This document shows positions 47,607 to 59,484 of a DNA stretch of 64,000 nucleotides, one piece after another. The stretch is from Ceratodon purpureus. Its lineage: Eukaryota > Streptophyta > Bryopsida > Pseudoditrichales > Ditrichaceae. Both the position numbers and the translations under genes were made by a program. Location: positions 6,315,320-6,379,319 of the forward strand of contig CM026424.1 of the NCBI GenBank assembly GCA_014871385.1, given 5' to 3'. Positions within the stretch are counted from its first letter, which is position 1; each line of letters begins with the position of its first letter. Below the pieces are notes generated by a model that searched no databases, was not told where the DNA came from, and was given only the letters and a program-made list of their open reading frames with translations.

Positions 47607-50600
47607 ATGGAAGAGGAGGGGCGATTGCCGCTCGCTGATAAACGAAGGAAGGACGCGCGTGACGCTAAACTTTTGTTCCGAGAAGAGCTACTGGCCGATA
47701 GGACAGGCGCTGAGAAACGTGTCTGCCCTTGCAATGTGTGTCTCGGGGAGAACAGATCTCTCAGGTACCGTGGTATTGTTCGCCAGCATCTTCGGAAGTT
47801 CGGGCGTCATCCTTGCCATCGTGGATCAACTCAGGTAATCTTACCAGGTCGAAACTATCACCAATACATTTGCACTATTCTGTATGCCATGAATCGTTAC
47901 ATTGTTCTGTCGATAGCCACGAGTGATTGTTTGTAACGTCGGTATTGCTGAATTAGGGTTTCGACGAGGAACAGTCAGACACGGATATCCTTGAGGAATT
48001 TGGGGCAAGGGACAGGTTTATGCAGAGAAATAGACGTCCCACTCTGGATGGAGGACTGGACATGTCCGGGTTGGTCCATCATACTCTACACATGTACGAT
48101 GGACTAGTCGCTCAGCTGGGGAATGTGAGAGATGAAGGAGCAGACGAATTGGATCAGGAAATACCTACTGAGGAAGTCAATGTCGGAAGGGAACCGAATG
48201 AGCACCGTCCTGCCGATATCGACAATGATTATCGTGAGGAGCCATGTCCACCTGAGGACGAGCTGGCCGATGATGATTTGCCAGCAATGGAACAATCAGT
48301 TCCGACACGGCAGCAGGTGCTAGAGGAGAGCGCGAAAACACCGTTATTCGCAGGATCAAGTCTGACGCAGTTAGGCGGGACGCTCATCCTTCTCAATTGT
48401 CTACGAACTCACGGTGCGTCCAACATGCTCGTCAACGAGGTATTCTCAATCTTGAGCAAAAGTATGCTGCCTTCTGTCAATTCTTTACCTACGAATGAAT
48501 ACCATGCTTCCAAAGTACTCAATGGGCTCGGCTTGGCCTATGACACCATACATTGCTGTTCTGGCCCGTCAACTTGTATTCTTTTCAGAGGCGAAGAGTA
48601 CAAGGATATGACACACTGCCCAATGTGCCAAGCGCCTAGGTACAGGCAATGTGGGAAGTCGAAGGTGCCTATCAAGGTGCTAAGGCACTTCCCCCTAATT
48701 CCCAGATTGCAACGGATGTATAGTACACCAGTTCAGGCATCATTTATGACATGGCACGCGCGTCACGGGAGTGAAGATGGCGTCATGAGGGGGGCTGTAG
48801 ACTCTTATCAATGGAAGTTTATCAATTGGAAGTGGAACGCCGAATTCGCTTTTGAGGATAGGAATTTGAGGTTGGGACTAGCCACTGATGGTGTTAATCC
48901 TTTTTCAATTAAGAGATCAACATGGAGTACATGGCCCGTGTTGATTCTTAATTACAATCTGCCCCCGTGGATGACAACAAAGAAACATTTCATAATGTTA
49001 AGTCTTATAATCCCGGGAAAGAAATCTGTTACTGGGGAGAATTTCGATGTCTACTTGCAGCCATTACTGGAGGAGCTGCTGAAATTATGGCATCATGGAG
49101 TACCTACGGATGATGCTTTGATGTACCAGGGCACCACGCGGTTTAACATGAAAGCAATACTCTTATGGACCATGCATGACTTTCCAGCATACGGTATCGT
49201 AGCCGGGTGTGTCACTAAGGGTTATCGCGGATGCCCAATTTGTGCTCAAAACACTGTATCACGACGTTCCTTATCCCTTCACAAAAACTTTTATGATAAT
49301 CACCATCGACGTTTTCTTCCCTGCGACCATCAGTGGAGAATGGCAAGGGCAGAGTTCGGTGGAGTTGCAGAGAGGAGACCCCCGCCCGTGAAAGCCACAG
49401 CCTCTGATGTCATGAGATGGGGTCATCTGCGGGAAAGTTGGGTTTCCCTGGGAGCAACGCCAGCCTCGTCCGACCCTGCCAGACTCTTCGGCATTAAAAG
49501 GGTCTCTTCGCTTTTCAGTCTACCTTATTGGCGGATTTGTATCTTACCTCAATCTTTAAGCTTTTGTCTGAACCTTCTTTGATATCAATGGCTACGCTGG
49601 TGCATTCTCTTACTCTGTTTGGCCTCTGATATTGTGATAGTGCCTTGTAGTTGATTAAAAATTGAAATGAAGAGAAAAAAGCGTGGTCATGTCGTACCAA
49701 GTTTTTCTCCATCAGTTCTGTACATGCTTTGCGCTGCAGTCCCCTTCGCTGTGTTTTCGTTCTTAGGGCTTCTTACCGAAGCATACGTGGTGGTCATCCT
49801 TGGGCATGGCGCACTAATATTTTTTTTTTTAATTCCAAGCTGTAGATGGAGTTTAGTAGCAACATGTGATTGGTGATCCAGCTTAGTTAGACGCCCATCC
49901 GTATTCTCTGAGCGTGGTCATGCCACAATGAGAGTTTATTCGATCAGTTCTGTACATGCTTCATGCTGAAATCCCCTTCGTTTGTTTTTCGATCTCAGTG
50001 CTTCCTACCGAAGCTTACGTGATGGTCATTCTTTCCCATTGCCCGTCACTAATTTTTATTTAAATTCCATTATGTAGATGGAGTTCAGTATCAACATGTA
50101 ATTGGCGATTCAGCTTAGTTAGACGCCCATACGTATTCTCTGAGCATGGTCATGCCATACCGAAAGTTTTTTGTTAAGTTCTGTACATGCTTAATGCTGA
50201 AATCCCCTTCCTTACTTTTTCCAACTCAGTGCTTCCTATCGAAGCTTACGTGATGGTGCAGTTTCCCGTTACCCGTTACTAATTTCTTTTTTAATTCTAT
50301 TCTGTAGACGGAGTTCAGTATGAACATGTAAATGGCGATTCAGCTTAGTTGGACGTCCATTAATCAATTTCGGTTTTGCTGTTCACATGGCCATACGACG
50401 TCTTGTATAATTCTATTCCAATCTGCTCAGTTCCTTACTGTCATAGATGACTACGTGCTATGCTGATCAGTTGGCGACGGTTACTTGTTTAGCAGATGTG
50501 TAGCCATTGAGATAGCGAAAAGAATTACGGTGTACTGCAGTTGACAGTTGGAATTCCTTGTACTGAAATACGTTATGGAGAAGATGAAGCTGATAACGCT

Positions 50601-52567
50601 AAGGCACGTCACATATGACTGATATGAAAATCTAACGTTTCCGCTCTGTGAATGCAGGAATTGCCTATACGAAACACATTAGACGTCATGCATATAGAAC
50701 GCAACGTATCAGACAACATTCTGAAACATCTGTTTGGTGACAAAGATACCTTGGAAACGCGTCGAGACATGGAGCAGGCAGGTGTGATGCAAGAACTCCA
50801 TTTGGTGCAAAGCTCTTCAGGTAACTATGTGAAACCTAGAGCGCCATATGTATTCTCTGAACGGGAGAAGCGTCAATTTCTGTCTTTGGTGTCTTCCACT
50901 AAAGTTCCTAGCGGTTTCAGCAGCACGTTAACGAAGCATATTGGGGAACGCCGGTTGAATGGGCTTAAAAGCCATGACCACCATATCCTTCTCCAGCTAA
51001 TTCTACCTGCTGCTGTCCGGAATTTCCTTACACGTAGTGTAAGGGAAACGATTATAAGACTAGGAAATCTATTTCAGCGCATATGCTCGAAGGTTATAAG
51101 AACCTCTGAGATTAGTTCTCTACGAACCCAAGCTGCAGAGGTGTTGTGTTTGCTAGAGATAAATTTCCCGCCCGGTTTTTTTGACATTATGACCCATCTC
51201 GTGATCCACCTGGTAGATGAGCTGGAAATTTGTGGACCCGTTCATGCAAGATGGTGTTACTCGATAGAACGCTATCTAGGTGTTCTAACGAAATATGTTC
51301 GCGATAAATCTAAACCCGAGGCGGGCATGGCCTCGGGTTATATGATTGATGAGAGTTTAGGATTCTGCACCGAATACTTCGAGCTATATGAACATAGCCG
51401 AAGCAGAGTTTGGGACGCTGAAGAGGAATTGAAGGACTCCGGAGAGTGTTTGGTTGGAAAACCGAAACTGAAACGTCTAAGTGACAGGGAAATTGATTTA
51501 ATCCACGACTATGTTCTTAAACATTCAATTCACACCGAGGAATTGCTCAGGTACGTTTCCAATTTGTTTCTATTCCAAATTACTCGCTGTATTGTTCAAT
51601 TCAGACTACTTTGTACCATGGCTGAACATGTCATCTCCTCACCTCATCACATCAAGTCTTTCACTCGCAGCTTATGCACTATGCCTGTTTGGACTGTTTC
51701 AGTGAGTGGAAACTTCAAAAAGACACCTTCAAGCAGCGGAGGGTGGACTATTTGAGTTCGATTTTCAGAGTCCCAGGAGATGCGATTCGATATCCCCCCG
51801 AATTGTCCACGCCTTTCCCCAATTTCGCAACGTGGCTGAATGAACACGTTCGTGAGTTGAAGTCTGAAGGTTTTCCAGTTTCGAAAGAATTAAATACTCT
51901 CCACTGCCCACCTTCCACGCATGCATGGAGTTTCACATCCATGTGGGCATACGGTTGCCATTACACATGCAACTCAGAATCTGTTCCCACCACAGTTGCT
52001 TTTGATTGTGGAATTGCTACTATTCCTCCCTCTCAGACTTGCACTGAGATAGACGTGGGCATATTGAAGAACATCTATCTAATCCAGTACCTTGACCTGA
52101 ATTGTGTACTGATGGAAGGGTCCTGGATACGCTCAGTCGATCAAGGACGTCGCGTGGTGAAGAAAGATTCTACTGGATTCTGGACTGTGCATTATACGTC
52201 GAGAGAGCGGGGCGACAAGGACAATCCTTTCGTATATCCAAATACGGTATCTCAGGTTTTTTTTATTGCAGATACAGTAGACCCGGCATGGAAGGTCGTT
52301 TTGAGACACGACCCTCGGAGCAAGAGGATTCAGGGGGAGCAGGAAATCAACATCTTTGGTGCAGCAGGGTCTACTAGACCGACCCTGAGCACACGCTCGC
52401 AAGCCCGTGCAAGCACCTCCCAGATTCCACCTCCAGATGAACAACCCGAAGTTGTACCAGCTGAACAATTCAGGGCGTTCGTAATTCACGAAGAACAACC
52501 CGACGACGAAGACCATTTAGACGACAATGAGTATCAAGACGCGGTAGACATCCTGTACGTTGAATAA
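47607..52567 (+). CDS. CACTA transposase (tnp2 / TnpD type)
   Basis: The main transposase of the element. Exon 1, 47607-47834, has the N-terminal zinc-binding type motif CPCNVCLGENRSLRYRGIVR then HLRKFGRHP. Exon 2 starts at 47957 and runs to about 49524, with the tnp2 core: VLRHFPLIPRLQRMYSTPVQ, WHARHGSEDG, NLRLGLATDGVNPFS, LILNYNLPPWMTTKKHFIML, DVYLQPLLEELLKLW, LLWTMHDFPAYGIVAGCVTK and HHRRFLPCDHQWR. Exon 3, 50658-51550, holds NTLDVMHIERNVSDNILKHL and a DUF4218 region (ILPAAVRNFL, HLVIHLVDELEICGPVHARW). Exon 4, 51703-52567, holds a DUF4216 region (YLIQYLDLNCVLMEGSW, VFFIADTVDPAWKVVLR). Exon 3 to 4 keeps phase. Exon 2 ends at SLFSLPYW with no in-phase GT donor visible, so the full-length product is uncertain. 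Confidence 0.85.
49681..50360 (+). repeat. Three tandem about 231-bp repeats inside transposase intron
   Basis: Units start at about 49681, 49912 and 50144, each with G(C)GTGGTCATG, AGTTCTGTACATGCTT, CTTCCTACCGAAGC and GGCGATTCAGCTTAGTT-like segments, in the same order. They lie between transposase exons 2 and 3. No ORF is conserved across units. Confidence 0.85.
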
Positions 52568-54098
52568 TGAAGACATCTGAGGTAAGTAAAAACGTATGCC
52601 ACCTCTGATTTTTCCATTAAGCGTCAAGCAACGAAGTGTATGGTGTCTCGTTAGCATACTGCATAAATAAAATTGTTCCTACATCGTGCATATCAGATGC
52701 TGAAGATTGGTTGGAGACATGCGCGTTTCAGTAAGCCGTACTGACTAGACAATGAGATTTTGGAATCAAAGACTCGTTACATCGACTACACTTGCTATGG
52801 TAGTATTTCGTATGCTAAATTTCAGCTGTCCTTTCTGTATTTGGCAATATGTAATGGCCTGTTCTCATACGTCGAATCTAACTGAATACAATGCTTAGTG
52901 TCCCTGCTCCTCATGATTCACGACAAACATGGATTATGGCAGTTCGATAATATCATGTTTATGTTTTTTATGTCATACTATGTCACTAAGCATTGTCCTA
53001 GGATTAACCTCTATATCTGGGTATGGCTTTGCATTGTTATGTACCTCTTCGACTGGATTGTTTTTCAGAAACGGAGCAACTGAAAGTTACATGCGGCATA
53101 ATTCTCACGGTGGATATAATAGTTCAGGTTTCAATCCAGTCTAGAGAGTTCATCCCGTTCATGCATGCAGGGGGCAAGTCCTTACAATTTTTCAGTCCCA
53201 CACGATTGCTGCTAGAGATTAGTTTTCTGACACAATTTCAGAGCCTGATGCAATTATGCACATGTTGACATATTTCCACCACTTGTATGCGTTCTCTGAT
53301 TCTAATCCGTCTTCATGTCAGGCTGTTTTCGTTTTGCACCTCTGGAGTAAGCGAAATAAGAGGGGCAACACTCAATTTGGATCACATACCTGCAATCCAT
53401 ACAGGTCAGTTTCTAACCTGTCATGGTATCTTAGACTAGTTTGGTTACGTTTCGTTTGCTGATTCCTACCGAAATCTTTTAATTACTTTAGTTAAATCAA
53501 ATTAGTGACAGAAGATCATATTAACTAAATTGTAATGTGAAATTAGTAACATGTTTTAGTGAGTCAATGTCAAGTCTTACGAGTAACTAACGAGATGAGT
53601 CACTAGGGCAACACGTCTAATCAGTATTCAATTGTCACCTTTATGAGTAGACACACTGATACGATGAAAATCCATGTTATGAGCACCAAATCGAATCCAG
53701 CTCCACTAATCATGTTATCTCCATCACTTCCTCCCAGGACTTCACCATCAACCATACATGGCTCATCAGAGTGGGCGGCCATGTTCCTGAACCTGTCAAG
53801 TCCGCCCCGATTATAGTCCACCTCATCAAATCCGACGGCCAGATCTGTGCATGTAACTTGGCAACAAGTCCATGCTCATCTCCTTCGGACTCCTCGTATA
53901 CACCAAATCCACTGCTCGCACATTGCCCGTCCTCTTTCTCCCTCTTTGTCATGGCGTGGTTCCCCTGATTCTGGCGCAGTAGGTGAGCCTTCGCGTGTGC
54001 CTCGACGTAGAGCTATTTTTCGCAGTTCGCTCCTGTCCATTGCTGTCCATACCTTGCTTCGATCATCCGCTGTTCTCTTCTGTTCTTTGGCGCACACC
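52568..54098. other. Spacer between transposase and third CACTA gene
   Basis: Non-coding, moderately AT-rich. It should hold the transposase 3' UTR and the promoter of the gene at 54099. An upstream extension of that gene's frame to 53847 lacks conserved-looking sequence and I exclude it. Confidence 0.45.
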
Positions 54099-55617
54099 AT
54101 GGCTGTCCCGGAGACCTCTTCTATTGCCTGGTTTGTCACCGTGATGCGTCTTCACAACCACGGTGTGATCCCCAGCGTCACCCCGTCCGAGTACTTGCCT
54201 TCTAGACCGCAGCTGGCCGAATTCATGGGCCCGAAGTACAACTCTGGTTACAAATTTGATAGCCATGGATTGCCGGAGTACGAGGAGTACGTGAGAGAAC
54301 TTTTTGTGCGAGTTCTGCAGATGAAGTGGCCGGTGAACAATGTATTGCCTTTCCATTTTTCGAGAGGTCTTCTGTCGGAGGCTATGGGGACTGAGGTAAA
54401 CTGGGCGGAGTTGGCTTTCAAACTAACCCACCCCCACCAATCCCGCACAAAAATCCCCCGAGTTCTACAGGAGTTCACTGAATTACAGGTACCGCTTCAT
54501 CCGCTGGTGAAGGTAGCTCCTCTCGACGTCGCAACTGAGGTAAGTCACCTTTCTGGCATGCTCATCTCCCACTGCATGTGTATCCTTTTAATGCTATTCG
54601 TTTTTTATTTTGCTGAACAGTTCAACCATGTGTATTTGATAAGTCAGGATTCTGTACTTGGAAATTCGCCGAAATGAATGCCTTTGAATAATTCCTCGCA
54701 TGGTTGGGCTACAGAAATTTAGTTGTCCATTTCATGACCACCATATTCGCTGAGTGTGACTCCTGAAACCTTTTTTTCTGAAACCATCCCCTGTTTTGTC
54801 CACATGAATGCAGAAGGAAGCTCCCATGCCCACGGATAGGTACTTCAATCGTCAGCGATTCCCTACCCCGTACAAATACAACAACATTGCCGCTCCTATT
54901 GTGAACTCTGCAGTAGTTGGAAACATTCCCGCAGCATCCAAGGAACGCAGCGCTGCAGCAGTTCCCCCTCGGTACAAGTACGGGACGAGGTCCAACGTGA
55001 GGGTGAATCTCGAAGTAGGGGAGCCATCTGCACGTAAATCCGAGAAGATTGGCGCTGACAGACCTGTATTCGCAGATATTGGGCTGGTGAATATACTGCC
55101 AGCTCTGCGTGCACTTCGTCCTGGGATAATGCCGCTCGTGGATGCTGAGCACGTTAGGCTCCAGGAGACTCGCCAGCTGGCTTATGCGAAGATGAGCAAA
55201 TGCATGATACGTTATCGAGAGGAAAAGGAGAAGGAGCGACAGATTGGTACCGAGATTGAGGAGAGGATGGCAACTCACACAAGGGCCGTTCAGGAGTATG
55301 AGCATGCGCGTCGGGTTCTAGTGACAACCTTGACTGACATCGGTGACATAGGCGTTGCTGATGGGAAGGTGCCTCTGACCAATTACATACGCAACGGTGA
55401 AGCATTGGTGAATTCATGGTACGAAAATGTACGTATATCCCGTCAGAGGCTCGAGGAGTGGGAGTTTAAATCGGAGAGCCAGGGTGTTGTTGTAGGGAGG
55501 GTCAAGGGCGAACTGAACCAGGCCGAGGGAGAGTACCGCAAGATATGTGAATCGCTGGATGTTCAAGTAGCTCATCTCCGGGCTGTTACTGATCTACTGG
55601 AGGACGCGAAGGCATGA
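54099..55617 (+). CDS. CACTA third gene, coiled-coil protein of 414 aa, unknown
   Basis: Exon 1 is 54099-54539 and exon 2 is 54814-55617, joined in phase through GAG/GTAAGT and TGCAG. The N-terminal part (MAVPETSSIAWFVTVMRLHN, RELFVRVLQMKWPVNNVLPF, LLSEAMGTEVNWAELAFKLT) looks globular. The middle is basic and proline-containing (DRYFNRQRFPTPYKYN, PPRYKYGTRSNVRV). The C-terminal half is highly charged and helical (IRYREEKEKERQIGTEIEER, VVGRVKGELNQAEGEYRKIC), probably coiled coil. I see no transposase, protease, helicase or nuclease motif. Its position inside the element, intact splicing and stop-free frame suggest selection as a third element protein. Function unknown. Confidence 0.65.
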
Positions 55618-56527
55618 TTCCCCTCGCCGAGGGAATATGTTAAATTTCATGAGCATAGAAGGTGTCGAATGTGTATACAGCAGTGAACACAAACATGAGC
55701 TTTATACATTTTGATAGGCATTACGAGTTCTGTTTTTTTTCCTTGATGTCCGTGCTCACTTGTTAGGCCGTCTTTCACTGAATTCGAACTTGGGCAATTC
55801 AATTAGACTACACATATCCTCTATGAAGTTTCTTGCCGTTTCTAAGTGCATCAGCTTAACTAGATACGCTTCCATTGGGCTCCTGATCTGGAAAACTATG
55901 GCGCTCCTTTGCAGTGATCTCCATTACTTTACGAAACATATGCCTAAATCTGCAATTGATATGCATAGCATGGTGTTACCTAACAGGACACGCCTCCTTA
56001 ATCCCATATGTTTTTCATGAACTTCTTCAATTGTAACGGAATCCGCCACAGAATTGATGAAGACGACATTCTGTACATCACGTATCCGTTCAGCAGTTAC
56101 CCGGTGCATACCCGGTTACTGTTAATCTTTACGACGCCGTCAGTGCAAGACATATTACCCCAGCACATGAATGGTGAAAAGTCCCACCATCATCCAAGTC
56201 GTTTTCTAAACGATCATCCAAGCTGATTATTCACGCGGTAAGAGTACTGCGGTTTACCGAAACGAGACGAACACATTTACACACCGGAAACGATGGAGTC
56301 AAATTGGGAGATCACTATTCACTCTGACAGTCAATCCCCTCCTCATTGGATGCGCGAAAACTGTGAAGAGGACGGGGCTTTTCTTAGCTGAGGGAAATGA
56401 GTGAACACCGAAATGAACACCAGTGGCCTGAATGAACCAATGAGAAGCCAGACTGATTTTAGTGTGAACACCATTGCAAATTTTTGGTGTAAACTGCTGG
56501 TGTAAAGGATGGCCTTTCCTACTAGTG
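55618..56527. promoter_or_regulatory. Right subterminal region of CACTA element
   Basis: Contains the 3' UTR of the third gene and then terminal motifs: TTACCCGG and CATACCCGGTTAC (about 56096-56116), TTTACACACCGG (about 56276-56287), repeated GAACACC motifs (56400-56475) and GGTGTAA motifs (56486-56515). They mirror motifs of the left end and are candidates for TnpA-type binding. Confidence 0.5.
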
Positions 56528-56645
56528 CCATAAACTCATTCCTCTACAACCAACTATGTATGAGTTCATGAGACAAGAGAAAAGCTACCAAGTTAGCCAA
56601 GCAAGCAAGGCTCTTGGAAGCAAAGAGGAAAAGGGAAGCCAAGCG
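56528..56645 (+). repeat. Dispersed repeat R2, 3' part after the CACTA insertion
   Basis: Starts with the right target duplication CCA and continues CTACAACCAACTATGTATGA and GTTAGCCAAGCAAGCAAGGC, matching 37444-37560. Relative to that copy it has one additional A in the run at about 56579, which breaks the small lysine-rich ORF, so this copy was already or has since become non-coding. Confidence 0.85.
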
Positions 56646-57418
56646 GTGAGATCATGCCTTCAAATTCTATTTACATGTATAAAAAACAAAACTTGAAAAA
56701 GGTAAAATCTCAATTTTGGGTGAATTTTTGAAATTTTTGTGACTTAATTCATTTTGGGCAAAGTTTGAGCATATACTGTAGTTTTGGCCAGATTTAAGTA
56801 TGCCCGAATAGTGTTTTCAAACTTTGACTGCGGATATCTCCTAAGTATGAGGAATTTTGAAGCATGGATGGCCTTGTTAAAAAGATATGATAATTGTCTA
56901 TACTATGCCAAAATAACAACTTCATCCTATAAAAATTGACTTATGGGGAGCCTAACCGGACCCTAGATCATACCATTTTTGTTGAGTTGATGCTTTAGGG
57001 ATTAAAACTTAGACCTAGCCTTGATTGCCTCTAATAGGGCCATGTGCTTGGCCCTGGTTTGCAATGGTGTATTCTCTTCTAGCAATGGAATTTTCACCAT
57101 TTGACTCCAATTTTTTTTTAAAATAAAAATTGAGATGGCCAAAGATAAGGGAATTAGTTTGGACCAAAGTGTAACCCAATTTGCTTCCACTACACTGTGT
57201 CACAATTTTATCTTTTATTACCTTCAGCTAGTATTTCCTCAAAATTAGCATGAGATTTTATTGCTCTTGGCACATTGTGCAAAGCCCACGTAAAGATTTT
57301 ACTGAACATTCTTGTTCATAGGGCTATAGTCAATTAGTATAAAAATATATATAATTCTTTCCAAGAATGTTTCTCAAAGCCATAGCTTTCAAAGGACGGC
57401 TTTTGGTCGTGAAATGGG
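56646..57418. other. AT-rich spacer with element fragments
   Basis: No gene seen. CTTTAGGGATTAAAA at about 56991-57005 resembles the inverted terminus of the TTAACCCCTAAAG family, and CTCAATTTTGGGTG at about 56709 resembles its interior in reverse, so a decayed relative may lie here. Confidence 0.35.
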
Positions 57419-57432
57419 GACCATCGCAATGT

Positions 57433-57501
57433 GTGTTTTTTTTTTTTTTTTTTTTTTTTTTTTGAAAACACGTAACACAGTGTATTACTGCAAAAGGATT
57501 A
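57433..57501 (-). mobile_element. Short retroposed fragment with poly(A) tail and 14-bp target duplication
   Basis: A run of 28 T (read as poly(A) on the minus strand) plus about 38 bp is flanked on both sides by the exact 14-mer GACCATCGCAATGT (57419-57432 and 57502-57515). This is the signature of LINE-type reverse transcription with a very short, 5'-truncated template. The source sequence is unknown. Confidence 0.8.
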
Positions 57502-57561
57502 GACCATCGCAATGTTTTGGAGACTTGGCCTTTCAAGATGACATTTAAGTTCATCGAGCCC

Positions 57562-58022
57562 CTAAGTACAGAAGAGATCATTGTTACACAAACACAGACA
57601 AAGTTTTGCATAGTAGACGGCATCCGTCCAGTACTTTGGACAAATTTGCCAACATTTGGACAATGTTGGTCCCGGAAAGTCTCATAACATAAATTGTTGG
57701 CACTTACAGCTGTAGCAGAGGCTTGTCCAAATGTCCCCACTGGAGTCTGCACTGACTAGAACCAAAATAGCCTCTGCTTCCAAAGCTGCGGAGTTCCATT
57801 TTTGAAAATACATGTGCACGGAGCAACTCTGGACTCTGGAGACAGGCCAATCTCATCTCTTGCTATTCAGTCACTGTATTTATTTTCTCCAAGAAGTGAA
57901 TACAAAATGGAAATTACATTGCACACCACTGGTGAAATTGCTCCTCTCGTGTCATTTTAGAAAAATGTGGATATATCACTTTGGTCATTGTGCCTATATG
58001 TAAAGTGAATTTCAATGATTCA
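57562..58022 (+). repeat. Dispersed repeat, copy 2 (long form)
   Basis: Matches 25443-25665, with about 255 additional bases (about 57617-57870) after GCATAGTA. It is either the fuller version or carries an insertion. Non-coding. Confidence 0.7.
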
Positions 58023-58252
58023 AAGGCATGATTCTGAATATTAGTGCAAAATGAAATTAGTTGTAAAATTTCAGAGTTCAAATCATTGGTTTGTCTAGTG
58101 TGGAATTTGCCACGAGCTTACTTTGTTGTGCATATGTTATGTGTTGGGTTTACCAAAATTACCATAGATTGTGGGCCATGGTATTTGGAAGAGGATTTAG
58201 CAATTCTTATTTTTCAGAAATCATGTGATCAAAAATAGTTTAGCATCATATT

Positions 58253-59107
58253 TTAACCTTAAGGGACAATCTGCCACATTTGGGCTTTTTTTGAATTTGG
58301 GCATGTACCTATGAATGCAATTTATATCAGGATTTTATGAAGTTTTTATTGAAGGTGAGCCGTTCGGAGATCGTCGTGTGGGTATTTTTATTTTTCAATT
58401 CGGACATCGGGATCAAAAGTTATGAAGGTTTAAGTGTCAAACGCTGCTCGTTGGGCAACTACTGAATTTTCTAAGCCACAGTGAATGCAGCAAATTCTGC
58501 CCAAAACTGCCCAAAACTGCCAAAATCTGCCCAAAGACGAAACTTTGAAATTCCACCAAAAATTGAGATTTTGATATTTTTCAAAAATAAAAACTTCTAT
58601 GTATAGAGAAGGCAGTAGAGCATGTTCCTACCGTTCGGATTTTTAATCCGAAATTTTTTCATATGCTATTTTTATTGTCCAAAAACGGCCTTTGTTTGTG
58701 AATTTCAGTATACCCTCTAGCGGAAAATGATTTTTTTGGCAACTTTCCACAAATTTTTTGGATATAATTTTCTTGGTACAATTAGCTAACTCAGTCTTCT
58801 TTGACGTGCATCAAAACCCCCAAAATCCGTAATGCAAAAAAATGGTTTTTTGGGCCTTCAAAACTCTGCTGTCCCCTTTTTTCGCAGGGAAAAAAACTTG
58901 TTTTTCTACTTTGAACGTTAAGATCTTGCAATTGGTGAAGAATGAGTGTGTGAGATTTGGTGGACATGTAGACGTAGAAGTTAGCTACAAGATCTTACGT
59001 TTAGATGTACTAAAAAAAACCCCAAGTTTGCAAAATCCACCTTGCTTTGAAGAGGGGCTGTTTTGAGGCAGTTTTGATGAAAAATACCCTTAGAACTTTA
59101 GGGGTTA
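58253..59107. mobile_element. Non-autonomous TTAACCCCTAAAG-ended element, copy 2
   Basis: Colinear over its whole length with 34438-35306. The left end is mutated (TTAACCTTAAGGGACAATCT) while the right end AACTTTAGGGGTTAA is intact. About 855 bp, no coding content. Confidence 0.75.
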
Positions 59108-59386
59108 AAACATGTCGGTAAAAAAAAAACCTGAAAAATAAAATAAAAAATAAGAGTATCAAAAAACAGCTATAACTCTTTCAAAACAAATAAAATCCAA
59201 AATTGAATGACTTTGTATCTAAATGCTAATTGCCACAAAACTTAGACTTTCAATAGAATCTACTATGATACATTTAGTTGGAATGGGACTTTGGATGAAG
59301 GAATTAACAAGTCTTTCAATTAAAATAACCCAAATACAGATTCCACAACCCTTAGGTGATGTCCAATATTTTTGAAGAAGCCTAAT

Positions 59387-59481
59387 CATTAGTAGAAAAG
59401 GTGACCAACTACACAAAAACAAATAAAAAATTAATGCCTGGTGTTAATTTTTGGTGTAACAGAACACCTTTTCTAGTAGTG
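59387..59481. mobile_element. Miniature CACTA-type element, 95 bp
   Basis: The ends CATTAGTAGAAAAGGTG and, inverted from the right, CACTACTAGAAAAGGTG agree at 15 of 17 positions. AAT is duplicated on both sides (59384-59386 and 59482-59484), the 3-bp size typical of CACTA elements. GGTGTAA and GAACACC motifs near the right end resemble those of the 14.8-kb element. Confidence 0.7.
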
Positions 59482-59484
59482 AAT

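Larger units (their letters stand above)
41750..56527. mobile_element. Complete CACTA (En/Spm) DNA transposon, 14,778 bp
   Basis: The element begins CACTAGTAGGAAAGGCC and ends with its exact inverse GGCCTTTCCTACTAGTG: 17-bp perfect terminal inverted repeats, then partial similarity through TACACC motifs. It is flanked by a 3-bp duplication CCA (41747-41749 and 56528-56530), as expected for CACTA elements. The paralogous repeat at 37443 shows the uninterrupted site. Inside are a tnp2-type transposase (47607-52567, +), a TnpA-like gene (42718-45768, -), an upstream ORF of partial transposase similarity (46268-47239, +) and a third + strand gene (54099-55617). Subterminal repeats flank both ends. 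TIR and TSD are intact, so the insertion appears fairly young, though one transposase splice junction is in doubt. Confidence 0.93.

Noticed and set aside
49525..49560. U12-type donor GTATCTTA for the transposase intron
   Set aside because: Joining there to 50658 creates a TGA stop and no U12 branch site was seen before 50658.
53847..54098. Upstream extension of the third CACTA gene
   Set aside because: The sequence before MAVPETSS is low-complexity and Arg/Ser/His-rich, unlike the following part; the ATG at 54099 is the likelier start.
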